Position numbers and translations under genes: made by a program. DNA of 64,000 nucleotides, taken from Dipetalonema caudispina. Taxonomy: Eukaryota > Nematoda > Chromadorea > Rhabditida > Onchocercidae. Below are positions 23,062 to 35,800 of this stretch, one piece after another; within the stretch, counting starts at the first letter, position 1, and the number at the start of each line of letters is the position of its first letter. The notes under the pieces were generated by a model. That model saw only the letters and a list, made by a program, of their open reading frames with translations, was not told the origin of the DNA and did not search any database. Where the stretch lies: positions 62,001 through 126,000 of the forward strand of contig JABVXV010000031.1 of the NCBI GenBank assembly GCA_013365325.1, read 5' to 3'.

Positions 23062-26000
23062 TTAGTGTTCTCTTTGAAATGTACTGAAAAAAGAAGAAAG
23101 AAACAAAGATTTGTTTACCATTGCTGTAGTAGATATTGCGCTGCCTGAATCTGCTCTCGAGTACCAGAAATCGTTATGATGCGGTCACCACCATTGTCAC
23201 GATGAGGCTCAACTTCGATCTGTGCTCCCGACTCTTCACGCACTCGGTTGATCCGTGAACCACCTTTACCTATTATTGCGCCACCGAGTTCATCCGGAAT
23301 TGTGACCTAAATATTACATAATAAAGAATATGAATGCGACTACAAATCACAAAATATCAAATCCCATGGCAACTTGGAAACTGAACGTCCTTACTTTCAA
23401 GCATTTTTTCGAAACTTGCCAAAAAAGCAACTATTTGGTGAGATGCATAAAATTCTTACAATAACAATATTAACAAACACACTCATATGTTATGATAAAT
23501 AAATTATTTGACCCATGATAAGTCCGTCCGCACTAAGGAATATTACTTTGAGAGCGAAATCCAGGCGAAAAGATAAAAAGCCAATTTGGCAAAGTCAGCT
23601 GACTGCTGCCTGTAAACACCAAAGCAAAGAACAAAACTTCTAATACCATCAATTTCGCAGAAATTACGAAAACTATTAAAGCGTATCATACTTTCAAAAA
23701 ATAAATCTTAAGAAATCATGTTACGTCAGTTGTTTCCACCTGTGTGGTCTGCATGGCTGGAATAGGTGAATAACGTCCCATCATATCCCTCATTCCACCA
23801 TAACGATCATCTCTTCCAGGATATCGTGATGGAATCACGCCACCGCCAAATCCATAGTCTCTTCCTCGGCCTGCACGTGAGATAAAACTTCGATCAGGAA
23901 CATATCCACCATAATCACTAATTATATCTGGATCATAATACATCGGATCATACGGCCGAACAGGTCCCTTTATTGGGATCTAAAATTTACAACACTGACA
24001 TTTCGGTTTTCAAGCACATTTAAACATACCATTTACGGTAAGGACATTATTTAACTGTTTATTAAGAGGTCGAGAAACTCTTGATAGTTGAAACCTGTAA
24101 CAGTTTATTTAATATATTACTTCCTTCAACACATCGATAATAATGTTGATACAATCGATAATTTTTTCCACTTCACCATTCAGCAGCACGATTCTTTCAG
24201 TAGACTGTGGTGCACAACGCGAGAAAACCTGTTAATGTTTTAATGGTAAGATGTTGTGGAGAAAATTCGTCTTTTCAATTTCTCTCACATTTGAGAATTT
24301 TGCTTTTTTATCACAACTTTATTTCTGCCTAAGTAAACCATGTGTTTTCTATTCGATGCTGCAGAAATATTAAGATACATCACTCCCCAATTGTAAAATA
24401 ATAAGCAGAGGTAAAATATATATAATATGAATAGAAGAAATTTTCGAAATGAGGTACATAACTGAATAATTATGGAAGCACTTGATCTAATTCCCGACAT
24501 GTATACAAGTAAAAAGTTCCGAGTATAAGACCCCAAAATTTGATGCGACACTGCAAAAATAAAAACGTTTTTTTATGGAGAAGTGCAAGTCACCTTCGCA
24601 ACAAGTTTCATATCTGTCAGTGGACCCACAGCATGAACGTGTTCGAGTTATAAATACGTCATAAAATTGAAAACGAGTAATAGAACCTTGAGTTGTGCTC
24701 CAGTTTTTTCGCGAAGTTCCTTTATTCGTGAGCCACCACGGCCAATAACAGCGCCAGCATGCGATTCATGTACCAACACTTTCATTTCACTATCGGATCT
24801 GTCTGTCTTCTTCCCTCGGCGATCATGATCATCTTCGCGATTCTGGAAATTTTCACCATCATTACCTCTCAGTTCTGCTTTCAGAAGATAAATAGAAGAT
24901 GCCTCAAACTTTGAGTGCGGAAATCAGTGAACTGTAATTCATTAAAAAAGCATCCCATAACTCAAACTTTCTAATTCCTTATTTACAGTTGTTAACGAAG
25001 AACAAATTCAGAAATTTTTGGTAGAAACTATTTTTCAAAAGCTGTGGAAATTGGTACTTACCTCATCGAGACGTGGTATAATTTCACGCAAGCAGTTTGC
25101 AATGTTTTCCGTTGTAGCAGTGAGTGTCAACACCCTGAACAGCATGTAGAATACAGTTCCAATATATAAAAAAAAAAAACAAAAAAAAAAAAAAAAATCC
25201 CAAAAAACGTTTTGCCTGTATGTTAATTTAAAAAGTATAAAAGTGTTCGAAGTTATTATCCAGCAACCAAACTACAATCTGAAGCCAACGACTGCAAGAA
25301 AAGGTAGTGCAGGTTTGGAATAAATTTGCAATCAAAATCCTTCGATTTACCTTGCAGTATTGCAAGGAAGCTCCAAATTGAAAAATAATGTGCTCTGGAT
25401 CAACCAAAAACTTCAACTTCTTGAAAATTTTGAAAAAAAATGGCCTTCTCTGCTAAAAAATTTGGGAAACATGCCCCTCCTGCTCTTGCATGTCCAGACA
25501 AAATTTCATATTATCTGATTTTAAAGACTACAACTAAATGATCCGTCTTCACAATGCCATTTCAAGATATCAAAAATAACGTTAAAACTGCTCTTCAAAT
25601 TTTGCTTTCCGTGCCTTATTTGAACGAAATACCTTCAAAAGCTATCAAAAACCCTTAACTGCGCACCAATAGTCAGTCACATTCCTAAACAGTTAAGCAG
25701 GTGAAGGCAGGTAGGCATGTCACCTATTTTGTAGCAGTAGGTTTGTGAAAGAAATGTGGAAGGTAATTCAAGGTCAGCCTGTTAGAGCTGTAGGTTTATC
25801 CATCGTGTGGAGGCCCGGTGGCAATAACGGTCGTGGCCCAACGAGTAATCAGTAGTGAGGGCAACAAGTATTTCCAGGATAAATTACCGTTCGGGCGTCT
25901 GGCTATCTGGGACGGTCAGGTTCGCGTCGAACTGCAAATGAGCATTAGTTTGGGCTGTGTTCACAATTTCGTAATTCATGTTGCTCAGTCCGCCAAACAA

Positions 26001-26698
26001 TAAAAGGTATAAGGCCCTTGTATATAAAAGTAACTCAACAACTTCTTGAACTTTTCTGGAGTTCCTGGAACCAAGGATTTTGCATTTGTGAACAAATCTT
26101 TTTAGTCATAAGGGGAGAGGAAGGGTAAGATCCTGAACAAGCTCTCACTGAAAACGCATTTGCTTAACAAGTTAAAGCCAGCTGCAAACTATCGGAAACT
26201 TTTCTAAAGTAAATTTCGAGTACTTGAAATGGTCTGCTTCCTATCCTCACAAGCAACCTTTTCAGTCATAAGTGTGAAGAAATCAGAAGCACTCTTCCCA
26301 CTATCTAATCTCAAAATCATTGTAAAAAGAACTGCATTCACCCAAGAGATGTGTGATTTGCCAAACACTGTTGGGTATTAGAAAATCAGTTTAGAGAGAA
26401 TGCGCTGATATTATTTGTTAGGCAAATGAGTTTCGGTCGGCACTCTCAATAATATAAATCATAGAACTCAACAAGGAAAACTATATACACTGAAGTGCTA
26501 CGAGAGTTACCCAAATGACAGTACCTCAGAACGGAGGCGCTTGATATTCTCGCCTCCTCGGCCTATAATACCACCAGCACCTCGACTCGTCACCACTAAC
26601 CGTAGTTCATATTTACCGCTCGCTAGGGCTTCTTCATAGCTATCCATTCGTGTCCGTTTACTTCCACTTCCAAACCGATCCCCTCCAGAACGTTTCAT
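23062..26698 (-). CDS. hrpk-1: hnRNP K homologue with three KH domains
   Basis: hnRNP K proteins bind C-rich single-stranded RNA and DNA and act in splicing, translation and transcription control. Eight exons join in phase: 26698-26525, 25931-25888, 25134-25062, 24842-24687, 24228-24121, 23979-23740, 23306-23119 and 23083-23062 (TAA), giving 334 residues. KH1 is at about 29-97 (loop GRGG, then [20 protein letters not shown], close to the vertebrate VPDSSGPERVL motif). KH2 is at about 115-185 (loop GRGG, then [13 protein letters not shown]). KH3 is at about 263-327 (loop GKGG, ending [16 protein letters not shown]). The TTQ-VTIP junction before KH3 matches vertebrate hnRNP K. The KH2-KH3 linker is rich in G, R, Y, D and P with RG motifs, resembling the protein-interaction region of the family. 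The chosen ATG is the first in the KH1 exon, but the frame is open to that exon's acceptor at 26723, and an upstream exon at 29822-29889 fits in phase. The last exon is only 22 nt and is the least certain. Confidence 0.93.
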
Positions 26699-29600
26699 CC
26701 TTTTTGTTAAAATGCGAACAATTCTGAAACACAATCTACGATACATCTTTCCAAACAAATTAATAGCGGGCCCATGTTGTATCTTATAATTAGCAAAGTA
26801 AAAAGTAAGTACATCTGATAAAACCATTAATAACCACAACCTTTTTCACTCATTACCACAGCAGTTCTTAACTACTAATCATAGCGTACCATTTGTCATC
26901 CTGCTCATTATATCTTACTTATCTCTCTCCAGTCATATTCCATTGAACCAAATTGCAGAAGAAGACAGAAAAACTATGATTTAATGCATTTAAGCAGACA
27001 AAATTCTAAACTATCATTCAAACAACAAATATCCCGTTACTTGACAGCAATTAAATGCTGTACTAAAAAATAAAGAAAAAAAGTGTGAAAAGGACAAAAT
27101 ATCTTGTTGTAGCGAAGTGCAACAACAACGATTGGGCATCTGTTCCACTACACATCTAATTCAAACTACACGTCTTCTTCTTCGACCATTATTCTCTTCC
27201 ATAGGTATGTCAAAGAGGAAAAAGAAACTGCATGATATAAGTATCAGACGAGAAGGGCGAAAAGTTATTCTTTTAAAACAATTGTATCATGAAGAATTAG
27301 AAAGACGAGCAACTCTTCACCCGCGATATCTCAACCCCCTCCCCCGCGATATCTTACATTATGCACTTCTCACACATCAACACGAAAAATAGAAAAGAAC
27401 AACCAAATAGGTAGCATAGCCTAGCCGTGCCACTGCTATCGTCTCTCTGCGATACTCCTCAATCAATGCTCACAGTCCTATCGTGCAATTTCTATTTCCC
27501 ATCGCTTTCATATTGATAAAAGAGGAATCAAATGTAGATGTGTTCATGTTCGTTGTTAACGGAGATTCATTGAAAGTTATTTTCAATGTAGGAGTAAGCA
27601 CTCTAATTATCTTTTATTGTCTAATTTTATGAAGTTTGCGTCATATAAGGTCGCATTTTTCGTCGGTTCCAAATTCTTACTGAAATTTCAACGAATGTTC
27701 TGTAAATTTCATATATTAGCTCTCGTGTTCCACGTGAGCAGGCGATATGATAGGACAGAATCCCACTAGAAAGAACGATTCATAAGTAATTCATGAGTTC
27801 ATTTATGATTTCATGATTTCAAGCAAGTATAAATTTTACTCCGTTGTTCCGTTAGGAATGAGAGTCCCGCATTTCGAGATCGTTGATCTTCAAAGCAATA
27901 GAAATGGATGATTGCAGTGATCGAAAAATTCCTTTTTGACATTATATTAATGAAATGGTTTGTTAGTAATTCTAACCATTCTTTGAAAAAAGTGGAGAAA
28001 AAATTATTCTTTGAACAATGTAAGCATGTAGCTAGCCTATGAGCATAAGAAAAGTGTGGTATCATCATAGAGTACTTACCATTCCTGAAGAAATATCATG
28101 CTATTATTAGATCTCGAAATTTTATATAGAGAAGTTAAGATAGAGCGCAAAGTTTAATTTGAAGGAGATGCACAATTCTATTAGAGAGAGAATTGTACAA
28201 GAAGTTATCCTTCCTCACTTTTCGAAGCTTTTTCTCTTCTTTTTTATAGATTCGTGAATGTTGAAAAGCCTTATGTTCTTATTTTCGTCCACTTTCCAGA
28301 AATATCATCGATGAACAAATCAGACTGTGGCTAATCAATTTGAAAGAAAAGGAATAGCTCCTGTGAGAAAATAGATCAGCGGAAAAGAATTTTTGAAATT
28401 TCTTCAACATAGAAAAAATTATCCACCACAATTTATAGCTGATGAGGGAAAGAAATAATACATTTTATGGAGTGTTTTTTGATAATATCCTTTTTTCGAC
28501 TATCGTTCAGGTAGTGATAAAATCAAATTTTTGACCTCTCAAATGGCCAACATTGGCTCCAAAATGGATCTAACTAAATGCTGGACAAACTTCGCATCCA
28601 TATTTTATAAAGCAATGGCCAAACATTGTTGATTTTCTGGTCCATTTCATATAGCATATAAATCAGTTATAATTTAGTATGCATAAAGCACATGATTAAG
28701 TGATTGATTACTTTGTGAATATCTTCCACGTATTCGTTACGTGTCAGTTCCCATCGACAACTACAATAATCATCAATCCGATTTCTTCCCGTATCTATGT
28801 TATAGTTGCCCGCAGGCATTAAGACATTAAGGTTCACGTATAACTAACAAAATATGTTTTGCAAACACTCAATTATATCATAAGTAAAGTTTATTCTAAA
28901 AATGAAATATCGGAAATGAGAGAATTGGCAATAGAATAAGCAACGAGAGAGAGAGAGAAAAAAAAAAACCTATAGAAATTCTATGGAAGAAAATTTTATG
29001 TCGTTTATTTTAACTCCTTAGAAGAGATAATATACAATAATCCTATTTTGCAGTAAAGTGAACTGAGAAAGTTCTGTTAATAATGTCACTATTTTGAAGG
29101 TTAAAAAACATGAAGAAAGTACGCTGCGAATTGACTTATTACTATTTTTCTCAACCCCTTTGGAGGTGATCCTACAAATTCGAAAAGAAAGTGATATTAT
29201 TTATAATTTATCACGCTTGCGATGACCACTACGATTATTTACAATATGACATTGCATCTCATGCAGCATGCTATGACAATTATGTATAAGATATTCAAGA
29301 AACAGTCTTATAGCACGGATACGTTTGTAAATGCGACATAAAATTATAGCGAACTTTTCCGACAGCTTTTGTAAAGCTGTATTTTTCTTATTTCAAGATC
29401 ATTCATTATATCTAACATAATTACACCCTTTTGTGTTCCGTTATTATATAGGGAAAAACTCTATCATGTCATGGTGCAAACATCGAACTGTTCCGCCTAT
29501 GCCCTTGCAACGATGAGTACCGTTCAGACAATCAACATTTGAAAATTCTAACTAAATAGACTAAAAACAAAAATAAATTGTTTGTGTATATCTTCTGATT

Positions 29601-29821
29601 TTCATCGAAACGGGATTATGGCCCTTTCTCTTAGTCAGAGACTATTGGGATTTTAACTTCCGAAATTTCAACGAAAGCACACAAAATTTTGCGAACATGA
29701 TAGGATTTTCGTCGAAGATGGCAGAAATTACCTTGTAAATTCAGACGTGAAACATTATAATCAATTAAGTCTATTTACTCTTTATTTCTATCTTGAATAA
29801 AATTTACTAAGATTTGATTAC

Positions 29822-29889
29822 CTCACGATCCTGCTGGCATCAGTGTTACTCATAGAAACTGGTGGTTTCATCTGCAGCGTTACTATTTC
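29822..29889 (-). CDS. Probable 5' exon of hnRNP K with alternative start
   Basis: On the minus strand ATTTTGTAG precedes a 68-nt open stretch that ends at GAG|GTAATC. An ATG at 29871 gives 50 coding bases (MKPPVSMSNTDASRIV plus two bases). These join exactly in phase to the open 25 bases before the hnRNP K ATG (acceptor at 26723), adding 25 residues and making 359 in all. The 18-nt leader before the ATG would suit trans-splicing. Against it are the 3.1-kb intron and no recognisable conservation in the extension. It could instead belong to another transcript. Confidence 0.45.
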
Positions 29890-32800
29890 CTACAAAATAT
29901 CAGCAATAACGAATTCAGAACATTTGATTCCAGAAGAAATTTTTCGTGATAAATATATTAATTCTACAATAGTTATTTGCAACATTTGATGCTTCGATTA
30001 TGCGTTTTTATATCTGCGACTACAACTTATGGAATATGATATTTCACCTGACTTTGACTTAATCGAAAGATGTAAAGCCCTCAAAAATTATCTCTTTTAC
30101 CAAAAAAAAAAATTGATAAAAACTTGTGTAGATGGAAAAAGGAGTAAGATACTATGACAGATTTACTAACGTTACAAGGTTATCTGCCATGAAGAACACT
30201 GAAAAATGTTAAAATTATCATTTCTATGACTTTTTTCTCGAAACTTATGCATATCTTTCTGTTCGTGCAGAAATTCAGGAAGCAAGAGATTATATCACCT
30301 TTCGGGAACTATTGTGTGTCGATATCGAACTACAGTTCGATTAGACATTCATTGATGGAACTTAATTAAATGTGACTAAAGGAATAGATAAATATCGGTA
30401 TTCGATCAATCAATTTTTCTAATTCATTACTACACTATTTCAGAGCAGTATCATTGAGGAAGTTGTAGATGCAATATTTTGTAAAAATTTCTGGAAGAAT
30501 ATACATTTCGAATTTAGGGCTGACATTATCTATTAATTGTAAAGTCTTTAAAGCTTTTGTAGGCTTGTGAAAACATATTAAATGATGTAAAGGTCTATTA
30601 CAGTTAAAATTAACCAATATTTATAGGTGCCTGTAAAAGTGATGATCTGTCTATATCCTAATACTTTCGGGCAAATATTAAATCAATAACGTATGCACCT
30701 GTTCACAGGGATCATTTTGAGGATTTTTGAAACGGCTTCACGACGTATGGCAAAGTTATACGGTGTGACACAACGATGCACATAACTTATTTAGCCTGAA
30801 AGGGTTAAAAACAGAGATTGATTTGGATCAATCAAGCAATTGATAAGAATCTTGTAGTCTCTGCATGCCTAAAATGGATTTCAGATTTCAGGGCAATGAA
30901 TATTAAAAGACAAAAAATGACATCTCCAAAAAATGACAACTCAAAGTTACTCATAATCTGTCACAATCAACTAAACAAAGATGACCTTAATGCAACCGAT
31001 AATTATATTTCGAGTAATTTCAACATTTAAGAGATCGAACTGCGTCATTCAGGAATACATTGGTTAAATTTTCTCTTGTGAAAAATACGATCTTGGATTT
31101 GGATATGGGAGGTAAATAAGAACTTTGGTGTTATATCACTCGCTGATAACTTCTAAAAGTCATAGTACAACACATCTTTTATTGATATTTTGGATTCTTT
31201 AACGTCAAATATCATAAGTATTGAAGCATAAGATAAAAGATGCTTGACAGGTTAATTAAGATAGAATGTGTGAGAAAAGATATCTTCGATATTAATCTGA
31301 AATTTCCAAATTTACATTCGTTAGGAGAAATGTCCACAGTGGAATTGATCCATGGAGTTGTCTTTGATAGCAAAGTTCTTCAAATGTACCACATTCGAAT
31401 ACTGCTTGAAAATGCTTTTGTTGTCTCAAGATTAAATTTCAAGCATGAAAAAAAATGAAAAGTAGTAGGCTTACATATGAGGACACATACAGAGATAATA
31501 TTATAAGAAAACAGGAAAAATAGGCTTAATTCTCATATTTTTTGTAAAAATTCATCATTTCAATAGCATTTCATTTTTCCATTTTGATGATGAAACTTTT
31601 AATCCGACGGAAATAAGATGAATGAACAGATTTTTTTTAGAGAAATGATGGTAACGCTTTTTGGGAAGAAGAAGCACTTTATACTGTTGCATGAAAAGTA
31701 TGTGATTTTTGAAGTTATCTAAATTGCATAACTTCATTACATGGTCATTGTTCGCCATCGTCATTACCTAAAATCCGGTATTTTCAGCATTGGTAATAAT
31801 AGCTCTTTTTAACTAACATTTGAAAGAGCAAAAAGAATTCTTTGAATAGATTGCCCAAAACGTTTATTTCAGAAAAAGATACGCAAATCGAAACAATATT
31901 TGCTTTGCATAAACGCATAACTTGATAGTGAATAAATTACTACACATGAGATGCATTTCAATAACATGCCAATCGCCTTTATCATTTCGACTGATCGATT
32001 TGCAGCTTTGATTAATAGATCTTGGGAATATATTTCTGGAAAGCCATATCAAATGCTTGTCGGTCAAAGTATTACCGCTTTCTGTTTCATAAGTTATTTT
32101 ATCCACAATTATTTTCGAATTCATTAACAATTTATATTTTCTTCCATCCTTAAAATAAGTCTCAAAAATTTTTGGCTGAAACTATTCTCAGTTTGAATAT
32201 TTCCATCTGATAATTTTTGAGTAGCTAATTCTAGAAAATTTATCTTAAAACAGTGAAGTTTTCATTAAGACGAAAATATAACTGAATCGAAAAACAAGAA
32301 GACAACGCTTCATTATTATCTTTTGTATCTTTTTCAGAGATGTGTTATTATTCAAACAAATTTCAAAAAAGTGATATTGGAACACTGTTGAGAATCAACT
32401 TGGTAATTTCTTAACTACATGATCGGATAATCTGAACTTCCAAGTTTATTATTTTAGTAATAGATTAGTTCATTTAAGTTAGACTTACGGCATTAGAACA
32501 ATATCCGAATCAATTCATTTCCCCACATTGTGCGATCTTGCAAGGATATACTTTCATCACCCAATCCATTTTTTAAACAAATCATAATATTTATGTATAA
32601 ATTCAAGAACGAAAGAATGAGTCTACTCTTATCACGAACACGCAATTACAAAATGTGATCGAGTTTCATCACGAGAGGAAAATCTTCGTTATGATTCATG
32701 AATAGGTATCAGATGAAATCAAGGATTTGTTGAATGGGCAGAAATACCGATATAAAAAAGGAAAGCAGCAAATCAAATTCAATTCGTTATCAAATATCTA

Positions 32801-35800
32801 AAGATCAGCAATCAAACCCGTTTAATTTTGACATCACAAATTCCAGTATTCCTTTAGAAGACAGAGCTCTTTGCGAAACAAATCCCTGCAAACTTAAGCA
32901 TATCAACAGTTTCTATCAATTCTTTTCCCAACTTTTTCGAATTCTGAAATAATCTATGCAAGAATCTCATGGCTCAAAGCTCAAAAAATGACAGATAAAG
33001 TGGATCAACTGATAATCAGTTGTCTTCGAATTCCTTCACATTAATATTTATGCATTATACATCGCCGCCACCATTGAATTAGTCAGTGCTTCGATCAAAG
33101 GAAAAATGCGCTAACATATTATTGAATTACGAGTATATATTGAAATCAAAAGTAATAATAACTGTTTAGAAATGAATAGTAACCTTCGCGGAGCAAAATT
33201 TTCGAATTTTGAAAGTTTTTTTTTGAGACTGCAATTTTGTATCTTTGGATTCCATACCGCTCGAGAGGTGTTTTTATTAATTTATTGGAGTTTTTCTGAA
33301 TTTCATGATATTTGATTTACGGTATTTTGCTGCTCAATGGACTTTTCCTGCATATCTTTTTAGTTCCTCATTTGATTCATGTGAATCCTTCTTCATTATT
33401 CTTTTCAAGATTGAATCTTCTTCACCTAAATTCTTAGGTTTGAATTGCTGCATTTTTAGCAGCTTCTAGAATATACAATATCATCTGTGATTCTTTGCTT
33501 AGAACAGTTAGATATTTGTTCATCTGACTTCAAAAATGAAAATGTTGTTTGGCTTTCATATGTAAACTGATAAAAGGAAATTTTCGATTAGTCGATTTAC
33601 AACGCACTTCTTTTTTAACGTTTGAAAGGGAATATTTGGATCTATCATAATTTTTCTATTCAGGACATAACGCTCCTTTGAAATTCCGTAGTATTATATA
33701 AAATAAAATAGTTTGGACGAGAAGCAACCGATCGACCAATCTTAAATGCATGAACTGATTTCATTTTTTTCTAGAAAATGCATTACCTGCATGATAGCTT
33801 ACTCAATGAGCCATCACAACTGCAAGGAATGCAAATACACTCATTGCTTTTCCATTCCCATTTCCAGATTGTTCATTTGTAGTTGTGATTTCACTAGACT
33901 CTCGTTATAATGACAATACGACCTTAGTCTCTATTAGCTTATTCAAAAATATCACTTACTGCTTCAATGTCAAATTTTCAGCTTTCCAGTTATTAATCTG
34001 CATCATGTTTGGGGATACAGCTGTGGATAAATTTTTAAAATCTCAGTTTTCAGAGATTTCAGAAAGGTCAGATGTGCATCTTTAAGACAACCACACAATA
34101 TATTTCGAAGTAATACATACGGTCGTTTTGCCTTTTTGCACATTTTTGTCACGGCAGCATGCTGTGAACGATATTTGATAATGACGTTTCCTTTTGTAAA
34201 ACGTAGACTTTCTGCTCACTATCGATCACGTCGTTAATTTTTGCATTGTTGCTGTATGATGCAAAATAAATTTGAATTGAAGTCTTTCAAGTTATTGCCT
34301 TTTCTCTACTTTCTCCGGCTATTATTCGATTAACAATACCTTCTTCACCCACTGCCTCATTTTTAGCTATTTTCAGTGAATGGTACTCAACTTCAAGGAT
34401 ATTTTTAAATGACACATCTAAGGCATAAAAGAATGATTTATTGTTGATGTGTTGCTCATTTCATTCCATTTCTATTACTTGCCAGTTATTGTAAAGCAGA
34501 ATGTTTTGTTTTATTTTTCATGGAGTGAAATGAAACTTTTAGTCAGAAATAATCCTTAAAAAAAGCTTATCATTCGAAAATTTATATCTGTTCCAGAAAT
34601 TTTGGTGAAAATTTTTTAATTGATTTCTCGCTGCCTTTTTCGTCTCATCCTTTCTCTTGCAGAAAATTAACGGCCTAGACCTATGATAAGATGAAGAAAT
34701 CTTATTTAAAGCTATAGTTAGGAAAATATGATGGTAGTTGAATATATTCATAGCAGAAAAGAATTAATTTGAAGTGTTGTAAATACCGGCCCTGTAGAAC
34801 TTACCACAGCTCTAACAGAAAAGCGTGTTAGCTTAATATTTTAATAGACTGATTGCAGTGAGTATCTTTGCATTGAAATTATTTAATGGATATCACATGA
34901 ATATATGTAACATTAATTGAGAACTGATAAATGGCTAAAAATTTATAACATTCTCTACAAATATTTATTTTTATTGCCATAATTAAGTTCAAATTAAGCA
35001 TAAAAAGAAAACCTTGATTATGATCCCGAACTGGATCCGAACTTTTTTTAGACGTGCCTTTCAGATGTGACATGAAATTCATATAATAACATTACTGGTG
35101 TGAATGTCACAAACAATTTTTTGGTCTGACAAGAATATTTCAGTTTTTTTTTACATTTATAATGGATATTATACATCAGCAACAACAATAGTGGTAGATA
35201 ACAATGGTGATAGCATTGTGATATGACATAACCATACCTGTAATGTGATAATTACTGATACTGAGGGAACAGATCGTATAGAAAAATCTTTTCTTCTATT
35301 TTAAAAAGATTACAAAAATGAAAATAATCTGCCATCCATCTCCGTAAAAATTCAATTGTCTAGTGAAATTTGGATCAAATTGGACTGAAGTCATTTCGTC
35401 GGATACTCATAAAATCCATTACTCTGTCATTTGTTAAATTTCGGATACGATGTTAACTATTGCAACCAGGACGGAAATGATGCAAGCAAATATAATATAG
35501 CCATGAAAACGCCACCATAATATACTTAATGAGAAATATTTCATTTAAATTTGTTGAAATAGATATAAGTGTTTGCATTGAGCCGTTTTCAGTGTCTCCG
35601 ATGTTCATCGAACCCCTTAATAACATGGTTGTTGTAGACTGTATTATAGTTTTCTCTTCTGCGTCCTTCAAATTCACAATTTTAAATGATCCATGCGTTG
35701 ATGGATGATGATTATATAACTTTGCTCTTAACCTTTCTTACTTCATCCTTATTCCAATTTCTCAGTTTCGATGAATGTTCGTATATCGGTGTTATATTTG

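Noticed and set aside
25160..25205. A-rich tract as a retroposon poly(A) tail
   Set aside because: No target-site duplication or retrotransposon sequence next to it. It is a simple homopolymer run in an intron.
27117..27392. 91-codon plus-strand frame upstream of hnRNP K
   Set aside because: Lys/Arg-rich but with no recognisable domain, no splice partners, and a local direct repeat inside it. Coding status is not supportable.
31240..31458. 72-codon plus-strand frame with a protein-like composition
   Set aside because: Isolated, with no splice-consistent neighbours or known motif.
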